From assembly GCA_013289855.1 (NCBI GenBank), contig JABCZD010000004.1:372001-436000 (forward strand): a DNA stretch of 64,000 nt, written 5' to 3'. This DNA comes from Acidobacteriota bacterium (GTDB taxonomy: Bacteria; Acidobacteriota; Terriglobia; Acidiferrales; UBA7541). The notes below the pieces were generated by a model. It was not told the origin of the DNA. It did no database searches and saw only the letters and a program-made list of their open reading frames with translations. The first letter of the stretch is position 1; every line of letters begins with the position of its first letter. Below, in pieces: positions 43,663 to 52,710 of this stretch. The translations under genes were made by a program, and so were the position numbers.

Positions 43663-44484
43663 ATGAAAAGAAAAATTCTGATTTGTTTGCTCGTGTTGGG
43701 TTTGGGAGTCAGCAGCGCCACCGCGCAATTCGGGAGCGGCGTCGTCTTTGACCCCACCAATTTCCACAATGCTCTGCTGCGCTACTACCAGCTCCAGCAA
43801 CACCTGATTCAACTGCAAAAGAGCTACACGCAGATCACCAACCACCTTAACCTTGCCCTGCAGATGGCGCAGTTCGTCAAGAACATGCCCGCTCGTTACC
43901 GCGCGATTTTTTCCCAATGGCGAAATGTGACCTCGCTCAACACCTTTGGGAACACCGTCTCGTGGATTAATGGCATCAACACCGGCGTCCTTCCCAACAT
44001 CAACACCGGCTACCTGAAGGCCACTACGCCGCTGTCGCAGTACGACCCGTACGAACTCTCGGGAATGGACGCCTCGGAACTCGGGCGCGTGCAATCCCAG
44101 TACGCGTCCATCCAGCTCGTCGACGGCGCAAACATGAACGCGATGGCAACCATCGGTTCAATCCGCGGCACCGCCGACAATATCCAGACCCAGATCGCCA
44201 ACCTTGAACAAGATTCATTTTCAGGCGACTCCGGCCTCAACACCGAAGTTTCCGTTCTGAACAAGATCAATGCGGCGGGCGTGTTGACCCTCCGTACTGT
44301 CCAGGACTCGAACAAGCTCCTCGCGTCGCTTCTCGAACAACAAACCATCCTCGCGAAGCAACAGCGCGACGCTGCCACGAGCGCCATTAATACCGATATC
44401 GGTCGCCAAGCGAGCATGGCCGGCAACATCGCCCAGGTGACTGGAACGATCACCGATTCACTTCAAAACTTCCGCATGCCGTAG
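43663..44484 (+). CDS. TrbJ/VirB5-like periplasmic T4SS protein, 273 aa
   Basis: A signal peptide (1-21, ending A-T-A) leads a mostly helical protein with long amphipathic helices at about 30-75 and 165-240, rich in Gln and Leu, as in TrbJ/VirB5 minor pilus proteins. AAAAGGAG precedes ATG 43663. Position between VirB10 and VirB6 matches TrbJ in Trb-type operons. Confidence 0.8.
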   Translation: MKRKILICLLVLGLGVSSATAQFGSGVVFDPTNFHNALLRYYQLQQHLIQLQKSYTQITNHLNLALQMAQFVKNMPARYRAIFSQWRNVTSLNTFGNTVSWINGINTGVLPNINTGYLKATTPLSQYDPYELSGMDASELGRVQSQYASIQLVDGANMNAMATIGSIRGTADNIQTQIANLEQDSFSGDSGLNTEVSVLNKINAAGVLTLRTVQDSNKLLASLLEQQTILAKQQRDAATSAINTDIGRQASMAGNIAQVTGTITDSLQNFRMP

Positions 44485-44526
44485 GCGTGCGCTCGTAGAT
44501 TCCCGGCGTCGAAGGAGCTGACCGCG

Positions 44527-45381
44527 ATGCAAACCGATTTCCTGCAGTACATCTTTCAGGCGATCAACAACTTGCTTACGCAAAATCTCGGCTTCTTCGA
44601 CGCAATGGGCCAGAATCTTTTCCGCTCGTTCGCCACGATCCTCGTGGCTTGGTTTGGAATCAAGTCCGCTCTTGCTTCCGCCAGCGGCAGGCCTTCCTTC
44701 CAGTTCGATCATTTTGCCAGTTTGCTTCTGACCATCAGCTTTGGCTTCGCGATGGTCAATTACTACAGCACGCCGATTCCCGGCGTCGGAGTCAGCTTCC
44801 ACAACCTGGTAACGAACGAAGCGCAGTTTCTCTCGACTCAAATCGATCAGGCGCAACTCCAAACCGTGGTCACGCAGGTTGCCAACTTTGAAGCTCGCAT
44901 GGACTCACCCGGTTGGGGAGATCTTTTCGGAACCGCCGTCTACATCATCGTCACCATCCTGCTCGCCGCAGCCCAGGCCATAGCGATTGTGGTCATCGCC
45001 TATGGGTTCATCGCTACTGCAGTTTGCGTACTGGTCGGACCTGTCTTCGTTCCTTTTTTTATCGTTCCCAAAATGGAGTGGCTCTTCTGGGGATGGTTCC
45101 GCTGCTTCATCCAATATGCCTTCTACCAAGTCATCGCCGCCGCCGTCGTGTATGTCATCGGAAACCTCATGCTGGGCGCTCTGCAGCTCCCGCCCGCGGG
45201 CACGCTTTCCACCGTCCAACTGATTGCCTGGTTTCCCGTCCTTTTTATTACGTTTCTTGCCTCGATTTACGTGCTCCTCAAAATCCCTTCGCTTACAAAC
45301 CATATCTTCAGCGGCACGGCTGGAGGATCGTCCGCTGGCCTACTCGAAGCGCCCGCCGCAGTCCTTAACAGGGTGATGTGA
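44527..45381 (+). CDS. TrbL/VirB6-type polytopic T4SS protein, 284 aa
   Basis: At least five hydrophobic segments are visible (near 37-55, 65-80, 145-180, 195-225, 235-255), with F-I-A-T-A-V-C-V-L-V-G-P-V-F-V-P-F-F-I-V in the middle. This is the VirB6/TrbL inner-membrane channel component. The stop overlaps the next start (TGATG), so TrbF is coupled. Confidence 0.85.
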   Translation: MQTDFLQYIFQAINNLLTQNLGFFDAMGQNLFRSFATILVAWFGIKSALASASGRPSFQFDHFASLLLTISFGFAMVNYYSTPIPGVGVSFHNLVTNEAQFLSTQIDQAQLQTVVTQVANFEARMDSPGWGDLFGTAVYIIVTILLAAAQAIAIVVIAYGFIATAVCVLVGPVFVPFFIVPKMEWLFWGWFRCFIQYAFYQVIAAAVVYVIGNLMLGALQLPPAGTLSTVQLIAWFPVLFITFLASIYVLLKIPSLTNHIFSGTAGGSSAGLLEAPAAVLNRVM

Positions 45382-46052
45382 TGGATCGCGATGCCACATT
45401 CCACGATGCCAAGCGGCTCTACCTCGAACAGTACGGGGATCCTATGGTGACCAATACATATCTCAAGATTGCTCTCGCGTTGCTGTCCGTCGTCTGTGTG
45501 GCCCTCGCGCTCATCGACCTCAGGACCATTCGTACCTTCCAAAATTTCCGCCCACTTGTCATCCGGATTGATGATCTGGGCCGCGCCGAGGCCATCAACT
45601 ACCACAACCTCGAATACAAGCCCCAAGACGCCGAAGCAAAGTATTTTCTCTCCGAGTTTTGCAACCTCTATTACCGCCGCAACCGCTACACGATTCAGGA
45701 TGATTTCTCGAAGTCTCTCTACTTCCTCGACGGCAAGCTCGCCAACGGCATTTTCGACGCCTACCGCAAAGGCGACATCATCAAGAAATTCATCACGAAC
45801 ACCGCCGCGCCTGAGATCGATGTGGACGTGCAGAAAGTCTCTCTCGAAGAGATGCAAACGCCGCCCTTCCGCGCGCGCGTGGACTTCTACATGGTCTATT
45901 ACTCGCCCGCCGACCATACCGAGCTGAAGCGCGAGTTGTACACCGCGAATTTCGTATTCGTTTTTAAGTCCCAGGTGCCCAACGAATTGATTCCCATCAA
46001 TCCGCTGGGAATGACCCTGACCTACTTCCGCGAAGACCAGGCGTTTAAGTGA
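45381..46052 (+). CDS. VirB8/TrbF-type T4SS protein, 223 aa
   Basis: A cytoplasmic N-terminal tail (L-Y-L-E-Q-Y-G-D-P), one transmembrane helix near 28-47 and a periplasmic NTF2-like domain (V-I-R-I-D-D-L-G-R-A, F-R-A-R-V-D-F-Y-M-V-Y-Y) fit VirB8/TrbF. It nucleates the T4SS at the inner membrane. It closes the main structural gene block. Confidence 0.88.
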   Translation: MDRDATFHDAKRLYLEQYGDPMVTNTYLKIALALLSVVCVALALIDLRTIRTFQNFRPLVIRIDDLGRAEAINYHNLEYKPQDAEAKYFLSEFCNLYYRRNRYTIQDDFSKSLYFLDGKLANGIFDAYRKGDIIKKFITNTAAPEIDVDVQKVSLEEMQTPPFRARVDFYMVYYSPADHTELKRELYTANFVFVFKSQVPNELIPINPLGMTLTYFREDQAFK

Positions 46053-46368
46053 ACACGTTCGTCGAAATCGCGAGAGAAGAGGTCGCGGTCCGGCACCTCG
46101 CAACATCGGCCCAACCTCCGCGCGCCACGCCCGCCTTTTCCCAAAACATTTCCTCTTCGCACACGCCACAGCCCACTCGATCGTTCCTGCTCGGGGATAC
46201 CCCAGGCGCGCTTCTGAAGGGCCTCCGTTGCTTTCCGGCTGCCTGCCCGCTCCCCGCAAGGTTGAAAGGCCACGGAAAACCCCCGGTATCGCCAGAAATC
46301 GACGCGGATGAGAAGAAAAACGCGCTCGAAGTAACGCCGACTCTCTCCGCCGAACGGCAGGTTGTTAC
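46053..46368 (+). other. Interval after TrbF; one doubtful frame
   Basis: A GTG at 46049 overlaps the TrbF stop and opens a 110-codon frame to 46381, but the composition is Pro/Arg/Thr-rich with no recognisable domain and the next gene has its own start. I treat the interval as non-coding. No terminator was seen, so the downstream genes may belong to the same transcript. Confidence 0.3.
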
Positions 46369-46980
46369 ATGCAAAACATGATTCGCACTTTCCGTTTGGA
46401 GAATGGGTGGACCCAGCAAGTTCTGGCGAACCGCGTTGGCATCTCCCGCCTCATGATCAGCCTCTTCGAACACTGGAGGCGCGACCCAAGTTTGGCACTG
46501 GCTTACCGCTTGGCTGATGCGCTCGGAAAGAGAATTGACGAGGTATTTCCCCACGAACGGCAAGCGTTACTGCCGGACGAGCCAAAGGCAGCGTCATCTG
46601 AACCTGAAACCTCTTCGAGCGGAGCCACCCGGCTAGCACAAAACCAAGTCCGCTCCTCTCGCGTTTCCAAACGCTGGTCCCAAAGGGAATTGGCGGAACG
46701 CGTAGGCGTTGCGATGGGAACGATCAACGCCATCGAACGAGGCTCTTGGAAACCCAGCCTCGCGCTCGCTTACGCCATCTCCGAGGTGCTCGACCGGAGC
46801 GTCATCGATCTCTTCCCACTCGATGCTTTTCGCAAGCTCACGCCGCTTGGACCTTCAGCATCCGAGGAGTCGGACTCGACGGAAAAGAACGCGCTGGAAG
46901 GCGAGGCTCTCCAAGAATTCCCACCGAAGGCGGTCAGCCCAACAAATCCCGAAGCCCCGTCGAGGGGCGAGGCAGACTGA
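46369..46980 (+). CDS. Tandem XRE helix-turn-helix regulator, 203 aa
   Basis: Two XRE domains are present, at residues 4-62 (L-E-N-G-W-T-Q-Q-V-L-A-N-R-V-G-I-S-R) and 95-150 (S-K-R-W-S-Q-R-E-L-A-E-R-V-G-V-A-M-G-T-I-N-A-I-E-R-G). The tail is acidic and Pro-rich. The two halves are similar and probably arose by duplication. Located inside the conjugation region, it may regulate transfer. Confidence 0.78.
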   Translation: MQNMIRTFRLENGWTQQVLANRVGISRLMISLFEHWRRDPSLALAYRLADALGKRIDEVFPHERQALLPDEPKAASSEPETSSSGATRLAQNQVRSSRVSKRWSQRELAERVGVAMGTINAIERGSWKPSLALAYAISEVLDRSVIDLFPLDAFRKLTPLGPSASEESDSTEKNALEGEALQEFPPKAVSPTNPEAPSRGEAD

Positions 46981-46981
46981 C

Positions 46982-47275
46982 ATGATCGCCAACGCCGTGC
47001 TGTTCACAATCGTTGTCTTGCTGGGCTACGGATTCTGGCTGCTCGACCAGTTGAAGTTCATGGCCCGGTACAAGGCGGTCCTGTATCACGCCTACGGAAC
47101 GCCGATTCTGCTTTTCCTCGTGGTTCTCTTTGTCAATTTGTTCGGCGCGGCGCTTGCCATCGGGCGTAGGTTCTTCCTCAAGAACACTGGACGCAAGCTC
47201 TCGCACCTCGACAAACAATTCAACGTCAGCCATGCCGACATGCCCACTCCCGTGAACGAGGAGGATTTCAACTAG
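46982..47275 (+). CDS. Small membrane protein in conjugation region, 97 aa
   Basis: ATG 46982 begins one base after the regulator stop. Two transmembrane helices lie near 5-22 and 41-62, with a basic cytoplasmic-type loop between them and a polar C-terminus. Not recognised; its stop overlaps the next start by one base, so it is coupled to the replication-relaxation-like gene. Confidence 0.6.
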   Translation: MIANAVLFTIVVLLGYGFWLLDQLKFMARYKAVLYHAYGTPILLFLVVLFVNLFGAALAIGRRFFLKNTGRKLSHLDKQFNVSHADMPTPVNEEDFN

Positions 47276-48219
47276 TGTCCCGAGACGCCTTTAGCTACGA
47301 CCCGCAAGACGGCGGCGATGCGCGCGACACATCCCCTCGCCGGCCTGTTCGTCAACACAGACCGGCTTATTCCGAAAGACAAGATGGCAGGAGTCCCGCG
47401 CTGGAAGCCCCTGGCCGCGGCGATAGCACCGAAGCCCGCGAGCAGCATCCGACCCGCGAGGAACGCAGCGATTCTCCGCGGGCCTATTACGTCCGCGATC
47501 GCACCTATCTCCTCCGCGACTCCGAGATGCACTCCCTGACAGAAATCGGCAAATTCCGCGTCATCGCTGTTTCGGACCTAGCAAAGTACTCCTACGACGG
47601 GAATCGAGCACGAATGGAGAAGGACATTCGCGCGCTCGCACGCCAGTCTTTGGTCAAAGACAACACCCTTGAAATCTCACAGAAGAAGACGTTGCGCGTC
47701 CTCACGCTTACGAAAGCCGGGCACCGCGTTCTCAAGAACACGAATAAAGTGGCCGACGATCAGCCCATCTATCACGGTTTGGTGAAACCCCGCGAAGTCA
47801 AACACGACGCTGATCTCTACCGGCTTTATCAGAAGGAAGTTGCCCGCATCGAGCGCGGCGGAGGCCGACCGGTCCGCGTGCTCCTCGACTATGAACTCAA
47901 ACGAAATCTGAATCGCGATCTGGCCCTGCTGGGACCTGACAAAGATGATCTGGACCGCAAGGGCGAAGTCGCGGAAAAGCACGGCCTGCAGCTCGTCGAC
48001 GGAAAGATTCCTGTCCCCGATTTGCGTGTCGAGTATGAGACCCCCGAACTGGAATTGCGTCACGTGGATCTGGAACTTGCGACCCGTGATTACCGACCAC
48101 GTGCTATGGCGGCAAAAGCCTCTGCAGGCTTCTCGATGTATGCGCGCTCGGAAGACGCATCGCGTTTGCGTCGCGTTCTCGATGAACGCGAGATCACCGC
48201 GGAAATCCTCTCGCTATGA
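47275..48219 (+). CDS. Replication-relaxation-like protein, 314 aa
   Basis: Residues 1-75 are a disordered basic tail. Residues 85-150 form a winged-helix-like segment ending in L-T-L-T-K-A-G-H-R-V-L. The C-terminal half has V-L-L-D-Y-E-L-K-R, V-P-D-L-R-V-E-Y-E-T and H-V-D-L-E-L-A-T-R-D-Y-R, the ordered acidic pattern of the replication-relaxation (Replic_Relax, PF13814-like) proteins of actinobacterial plasmids and ICEs, which look nuclease-like. Start GTG 47275. It is followed by an ATGA-coupled gene and lies before the coupling protein, where relaxosome genes normally sit. Assignment is by motif pattern only. Confidence 0.5.
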   Translation: MSRDAFSYDPQDGGDARDTSPRRPVRQHRPAYSERQDGRSPALEAPGRGDSTEAREQHPTREERSDSPRAYYVRDRTYLLRDSEMHSLTEIGKFRVIAVSDLAKYSYDGNRARMEKDIRALARQSLVKDNTLEISQKKTLRVLTLTKAGHRVLKNTNKVADDQPIYHGLVKPREVKHDADLYRLYQKEVARIERGGGRPVRVLLDYELKRNLNRDLALLGPDKDDLDRKGEVAEKHGLQLVDGKIPVPDLRVEYETPELELRHVDLELATRDYRPRAMAAKASAGFSMYARSEDASRLRRVLDEREITAEILSL

Positions 48220-49229
48220 ACATTGCACCCTCGCATCTCGACGCTCTAAAAGCTCTCGGCTACACCGAAGCCGAGGCTCGGTTTCTCTACATCGTAGCGA
48301 CACATTCCGGCTACTTTGTGGCGCGTCAATTTCTCGCCTTCACCGACGCCCATTGGGGCAAGCGCACCACTCTCTTCTGGAACAAACTTCAAACCAAGCG
48401 CCACGCCCGGACCGAATGCTTTCCAAAGAGCGGAACCGTCTATCACCTGTTCTCACGCCGTCTCTACCGACAGATCGACCGCGAGAACATCCGCAACCGC
48501 CGCGAACACGAAATCGAACACATCCAGCGACGCATCGCCATGCTCGATTTCGTTCTGCTGAATCAGGGGTATCAGTACCTCGAAACCGAACCAGAAAAAA
48601 TCCGTTTTTTCTGTAATCAATTAAAGGTCCCGAACCAGTTCCTTCCTTCAAAGATTTATCACGGACAGAGAACTTCCCAGCCCACCGTTCGCTACTTCGT
48701 CGATAAGTTTCCGATGTTTGTTGCGAGCGGCGCCTCTTCGCCCGTGGTGACGTTTACCTACCTCCACGGGGCCGAGGCAAACCTCCGAGAATTCGTGCAC
48801 CATCTTGAAGCCTACTTGCCACTCTTTCGGCAGCTTTCCACCTTCCGATTTCTCTATCTGGCGAGAGTCGATTCCCACTTCGAAAACGCAAGACAACTTT
48901 TCAATTCTCTGGTGAGCATTCCACTCGGGTCGGACGTATCGGCGGACCTGCTGCGTTATTTCCAAATCCGCAAGACCTGGGACCTCAGCCGGTACGCCTC
49001 TCTGACCGAGGCTGACTTGATTTTCCGTAATCAGACCAAAACGCGATTCGCCGGGCAACGCTTCGAACATCTCTATCGCGGTTGGAAAGTCGGACGAGTG
49101 ACCGAATCCGATATCCGCCAGGACTTTGCTGGTAGCGAGCGTCGCGCCATCGTGCACTTCGCTGCCGAAGTGCTTTGCCGCTTTGCGGTTCCTGAGCAGG
49201 AACCTGAGGGAAAAGGGTGCAGAAGGTAA
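48216..49229 (+). CDS. Hypothetical protein coupled to replication-relaxation-like gene, 337 aa
   Basis: The first 50 residues resemble a winged-helix (L-K-A-L-G-Y-T-E-A-E-A-R-F-L-Y-I-V-A). The rest is basic, alpha/beta and rich in Arg, Phe and His, with Y-Q-Y-L-E-T-E-P-E-K near 128 and many aromatic residues. No relaxase motif (HUH histidines or catalytic Tyr pair) was found by eye. It overlaps the previous gene by ATGA. It may form a complex with it at the origin of transfer; function unknown. Confidence 0.5.
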   Translation: MNIAPSHLDALKALGYTEAEARFLYIVATHSGYFVARQFLAFTDAHWGKRTTLFWNKLQTKRHARTECFPKSGTVYHLFSRRLYRQIDRENIRNRREHEIEHIQRRIAMLDFVLLNQGYQYLETEPEKIRFFCNQLKVPNQFLPSKIYHGQRTSQPTVRYFVDKFPMFVASGASSPVVTFTYLHGAEANLREFVHHLEAYLPLFRQLSTFRFLYLARVDSHFENARQLFNSLVSIPLGSDVSADLLRYFQIRKTWDLSRYASLTEADLIFRNQTKTRFAGQRFEHLYRGWKVGRVTESDIRQDFAGSERRAIVHFAAEVLCRFAVPEQEPEGKGCRR

Positions 49230-49328
49230 GGACTACACACTCCACCTTCGTCTTCACCTGTTTCTTCACCCTGTGGCGCTAGCAATTTCTTTGAGGAGAG
49301 TCGGATGCAAAACGGAGCGCAAGCAAGA

Positions 49329-49461
49329 GTCACCGTGGAAAAAACACCAAAACGGGCGGGAGCGACCCCACTTTTTCGGCTTTCAGCCGCCCAAAAAATT
49401 CGTGGGGTCGCTCCCGCCCTGCGGCACGGTAAATCGTGCCGGCTGTTTTTTCCACGGTGAC
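49329..49461. repeat. Nested perfect palindromic element (oriT or MITE-like candidate)
   Basis: An 18-bp outer repeat (49329-49346 with 49444-49461) and an 18-bp inner repeat (49354-49371 with 49402-49419) are both perfect. The outer arm starts GTCACCGTGGAAAA and the inner arm GGGCGGGAGCGACC. The apical loop holds a CGGC/GCCG mini-hairpin and the 3' side a GGCACG/CGTGCC hairpin. No flanking duplication is evident. It lies directly before a ribbon-helix-helix-like gene and the coupling protein. The rest of 49230-49502 shows no gene. Confidence 0.6.
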
Positions 49462-49502
49462 AGGAAGTTCGGAGCAAAGACAGATCACAGAGGAGAAACA
49501 CA

Positions 49503-49745
49503 ATGTCGATCATTAAGAAAGCACCAGCGATCATGACTCGCGAAGTGAAGCTCGAAGAGCCGGTCAACCAACTGCTCGAAGACTATGCCCGGTTCATCGA
49601 GAGCAGCCCGGACCACGTCATTAACTCCGCCTTGAAGAAAGTGCTCTGGCGGGACCAGGACTACCGCAAGTGGCGCGAAGCGCGCCGCACCGCACAGCCC
49701 GGCTCCGATAAAGGGCAGCCGGTCGAAGCGCGGGGTAGGGTCTGA
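49503..49745 (+). CDS. Ribbon-helix-helix-like small protein, 80 aa
   Basis: The N-terminus reads as a short strand (R-E-V-K-L-E-E-P-V-N) followed by two helices (Q-L-L-E-D-Y-A-R-F-I, P-D-H-V-I-N-S-A-L-K-K-V-L), the pattern of a CopG/MetJ-type DNA-binding protein. The C-terminal 25 residues are basic and disordered. GAGGAG precedes ATG 49503. It lies between the large palindrome and the coupling protein, so it may be a relaxosome accessory or a local repressor. Confidence 0.6.
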   Translation: MSIIKKAPAIMTREVKLEEPVNQLLEDYARFIESSPDHVINSALKKVLWRDQDYRKWREARRTAQPGSDKGQPVEARGRV

Positions 49746-51739
49746 TGCAACGAGCACTCGAATCGCGCGCTTTCATCGCGGCCATCCTCGCGATGGCCGC
49801 TGGTATGTTCCTCGTTTATGTCCATCCGTTCCCGGACGAGCAGATCTTTCTGCATGTCATCGCCCTGCGCGCTCCCCACGCCTTCCTCAGTTTCAAATAC
49901 CTCTACTACACCTTCCTATTCACGACGCCCTATATCGCTTGCTCGACTCTGCTCTCAGCGCTCTACATCTTTACGCTGAGGGCCCGCCAGCACATCTCGC
50001 CTGGACGCTTGCCCCAGTACCCCGATCCCCGCACGAGAGACGATCTGTTCCTTGTCGTGGGCGAGGTACACGACCCGCGCAAGCCAGTGCCGGCCAAGGC
50101 TCCCTATTGGCTCACGATTCCCGAGCGCGGATTGTTCACAGGCATTGTCATCTTGGGGGCTATAGGGTCGGGAAAAACTTCATGCTGTATGCTTCCCTTT
50201 GCGGAACAGATTCTGGCCTACAAAGCCGCCGACAAAGAGAAGCGTATCGGCGGTTTAATCCTCGAGGTAAAAGGCGATTTTTGCGGCAAGGCAAAAGACA
50301 TCCTCGTGCGTCACCAACGCGCCGAAGATTACATCGAAATCAGTCTCGATTCCGAGTACTGCTACAACCCTCTTCACAACGACCTCGACGCCTACGCTCT
50401 CGCGTATAACATTGCCTCGCTACTGAACAACCTTTTCGGCCGTAGCAAGGAGCCGTTCTGGCAGCAGGCCTACACCAACCTCGTCAAATTCATCATCCTT
50501 CTTCATAAAGCCGCCTACGACTACGTCACCTTCTTCGATGTCTATCAGTGCGCTATCTCTCCGCCGCTGCTCGAAGAACGGATCGACGAGGCCGAGCAGA
50601 TCATTCTCGGACGCCACTATGTGGCCCTTACGTCGAAGGTCTTTGGAGAGCGGACCGCCGATCTGGCGGGGCTTGGCTTCGTGCACGACCAGAAGGAAGA
50701 CCGCTACCTCGCACCGGCTAGCCGGGAGCTGCGGGGTATATTAAGGATGCAGGGCATTCCCTCCGAGGACCGCACGGTCCTGGACCCGGCCCAGGCCGAC
50801 CCCGTAAAGGTCGTCCAACTGGAAGCAGTCCAGCGCTGGTTCTATGACGATTGGAAAAGAATCGAGCCGAAACTCCGCACCTCCATCGTCGAGGGTGTCT
50901 CGGTCTTCCTTTCGCTCTTCGACGACAACCCGAAAGTGAAGCGCGTCTTCTGCCCAAAGAAAGAGTGCTATGACCCTCAGAAGAACGCCAGTAACCAGTT
51001 TGGCAAGCCGCTGCCTTCGTTTGGCTGGCTGATAGAAAATGGCAGTCTCGCCGCTCTGAATTTCCCCATTGGCATGAACGCCGGCCTCGCGAAGGCTCTG
51101 GGGGTGATGATGAAGCTCGATTTCGAGCGCGCCGTGCTCAATCGCGTTCCGAAAATCGAGGCGCATCCCGAGCAGTATTTCAGGCAGGTTTTGTTCCTCT
51201 GCGATGAATACCAGCACTTCGCCACTGTGGGCGAAAGCGACCCGACCGGCGACGAGAAATTCTTTAGCCTCTCCAGACAGCCGAAGTGCATCCCCATCAT
51301 CGCCACGCAGAGCATCAGCTCGCTACGATCCGCGCTCCCAGCTGAAAGCTGGCGCACGCTCCTCCAGACCTTCCGCACCAAGATTGTTCTCTCGTTGTCC
51401 GATGATTTCTCAGCGCGGACGGCGAGCGATTTCTGTGGGCGCGAAGACCAGCTCAAAGTCAGCTACAGCTTGTCCGAAAGCGGGCACGACACCAAGGTCA
51501 GTTGGCTCACCGGCAAAGCCCTCTCGCACAAAGCCAACATCATCGCCTCGAAGAGCTACAACACCCGGAGCGACTACCGCTTCGACACGAAAACATTCAT
51601 GGAGTTGCGCAACGCCCAGTCCGTCGTTCTTGCCTACGACGGAATCGACCCCAAGCCACCCATGTTCTGCTACCTCAAACCCTATTACAACGATCCCAAC
51701 GAGTCGTACTTTGCCCAACTCGAAAAAGGAAAACTCTGA
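49745..51739 (+). CDS. VirD4/TraG-type type IV coupling protein, 664 aa
   Basis: Two transmembrane helices near 10-28 and 48-72 anchor the protein. The cytoplasmic ATPase has Walker A G138-A-I-G-S-G-K-T and Walker B V-L-F-L-C-D-E-Y-Q, then the I-P-I-I-A-T-Q-S-I-S-S-L segment. It recruits the relaxosome and pumps DNA into the T4SS. ATG 49745 overlaps the previous stop by one base and its own stop overlaps the VirB11 start (ATGA). Confidence 0.93.
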   Translation: MQRALESRAFIAAILAMAAGMFLVYVHPFPDEQIFLHVIALRAPHAFLSFKYLYYTFLFTTPYIACSTLLSALYIFTLRARQHISPGRLPQYPDPRTRDDLFLVVGEVHDPRKPVPAKAPYWLTIPERGLFTGIVILGAIGSGKTSCCMLPFAEQILAYKAADKEKRIGGLILEVKGDFCGKAKDILVRHQRAEDYIEISLDSEYCYNPLHNDLDAYALAYNIASLLNNLFGRSKEPFWQQAYTNLVKFIILLHKAAYDYVTFFDVYQCAISPPLLEERIDEAEQIILGRHYVALTSKVFGERTADLAGLGFVHDQKEDRYLAPASRELRGILRMQGIPSEDRTVLDPAQADPVKVVQLEAVQRWFYDDWKRIEPKLRTSIVEGVSVFLSLFDDNPKVKRVFCPKKECYDPQKNASNQFGKPLPSFGWLIENGSLAALNFPIGMNAGLAKALGVMMKLDFERAVLNRVPKIEAHPEQYFRQVLFLCDEYQHFATVGESDPTGDEKFFSLSRQPKCIPIIATQSISSLRSALPAESWRTLLQTFRTKIVLSLSDDFSARTASDFCGREDQLKVSYSLSESGHDTKVSWLTGKALSHKANIIASKSYNTRSDYRFDTKTFMELRNAQSVVLAYDGIDPKPPMFCYLKPYYNDPNESYFAQLEKGKL

Positions 51740-52710
51740 TGAACGGATTTGAAATGATTCTGCCGTTCTTGAAGCCCATCGAGCACCTTATTCTCGACGA
51801 TTCGATCAGCGAGGTGATGGTGAACGGCCCCGACCGGGTGTTCATCGAAAAACAGGGCTTCCTGCAGCATGTGCCGGGCGTGTCCATCGGCGAAAAATCC
51901 CTGATGGTCGCCGTGAAGAATATCGCCCGGCGTCTCGGCGACGACATCTCCGAAGCGAAGCCCATTCTCGACTCGCGGCTGCCCGATGGCAGCCGCGTCG
52001 CCGCGGTGATCCCGCCATGCAGTCTCGCCGGCGTAACTCTGACAATCCGAAAATTCAACACGCGCCACTTCGAGATGGAAGATCTGATTCGCGAAGGCAC
52101 TCTCGATCGCGCCCTCGCGAACCACCTCGAAGACTACGTCCTCGCGCGCAAGAACATCCTGATTTGCGGCGGAACGGGCACGGGAAAATCGACCCTGCTT
52201 TCGATCCTGGGAAAATTCATTCCGCACGAGGAACGCGTGCTCGTTATCGAAGACACGGCTGAGATTCAATTGCCGCAGGAAAACCTCGTCCGGTTTGAGG
52301 CGCGCCGCGAACAGAATGGCCTTCCGGCAGTGGCCATCCGCGATCTCCTGAAAGCAGCCCTCCGCCACCGCCCCGATCGCATCGTCCTGGGCGAGGTCCG
52401 CGGAAGCGAGGCCTTCGATCTCCTGCAGCTGCTAAACACCGGACATTCAGGCACGCTATCCACCATTCATGCAAGTTCCGCCCAGCAAGGCCTCGCGCGC
52501 TTCACCAGTTGTGTCTTGCAGAGCGGCGTAGAAATACCTTTCCGTGCCGTCAAGACGAATATTGCGGATTCGCTGAACGTCGTCATCCATGTCGAACGCC
52601 GGCCAGGACGCAGATACATTTCCGAAGTTCTGCTCATCAACCGCTACGACTCCGATGCGGACCTGTTCGACTACGGCGCGGTGTTCTTGGCAAAGCAGGA
52701 CCACCCATGA
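51739..52710 (+). CDS. VirB11/TrbB-type T4SS ATPase, 323 aa
   Basis: Secretion-ATPase features: N-terminal domain with S-E-V-M-V-N-G-P-D-R-V, Walker A G145-T-G-T-G-K-S, the R-I-V-L-G-E-V-R-G Walker B/Asp-box region and the T-G-H-S-G-T-L-S-T-I-H-A His box. Length is normal for TrbB. It forms the hexameric traffic ATPase at the base of the channel. It is ATGA-coupled to both neighbours. Confidence 0.95.
   Translation: MNGFEMILPFLKPIEHLILDDSISEVMVNGPDRVFIEKQGFLQHVPGVSIGEKSLMVAVKNIARRLGDDISEAKPILDSRLPDGSRVAAVIPPCSLAGVTLTIRKFNTRHFEMEDLIREGTLDRALANHLEDYVLARKNILICGGTGTGKSTLLSILGKFIPHEERVLVIEDTAEIQLPQENLVRFEARREQNGLPAVAIRDLLKAALRHRPDRIVLGEVRGSEAFDLLQLLNTGHSGTLSTIHASSAQQGLARFTSCVLQSGVEIPFRAVKTNIADSLNVVIHVERRPGRRYISEVLLINRYDSDADLFDYGAVFLAKQDHP

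Noticed and set aside
46049..46381. Frame of 110 codons overlapping the TrbF stop (GTGA)
   Set aside because: Composition is Pro/Arg/Thr-rich with no domain, and it ends inside the next well-supported gene.
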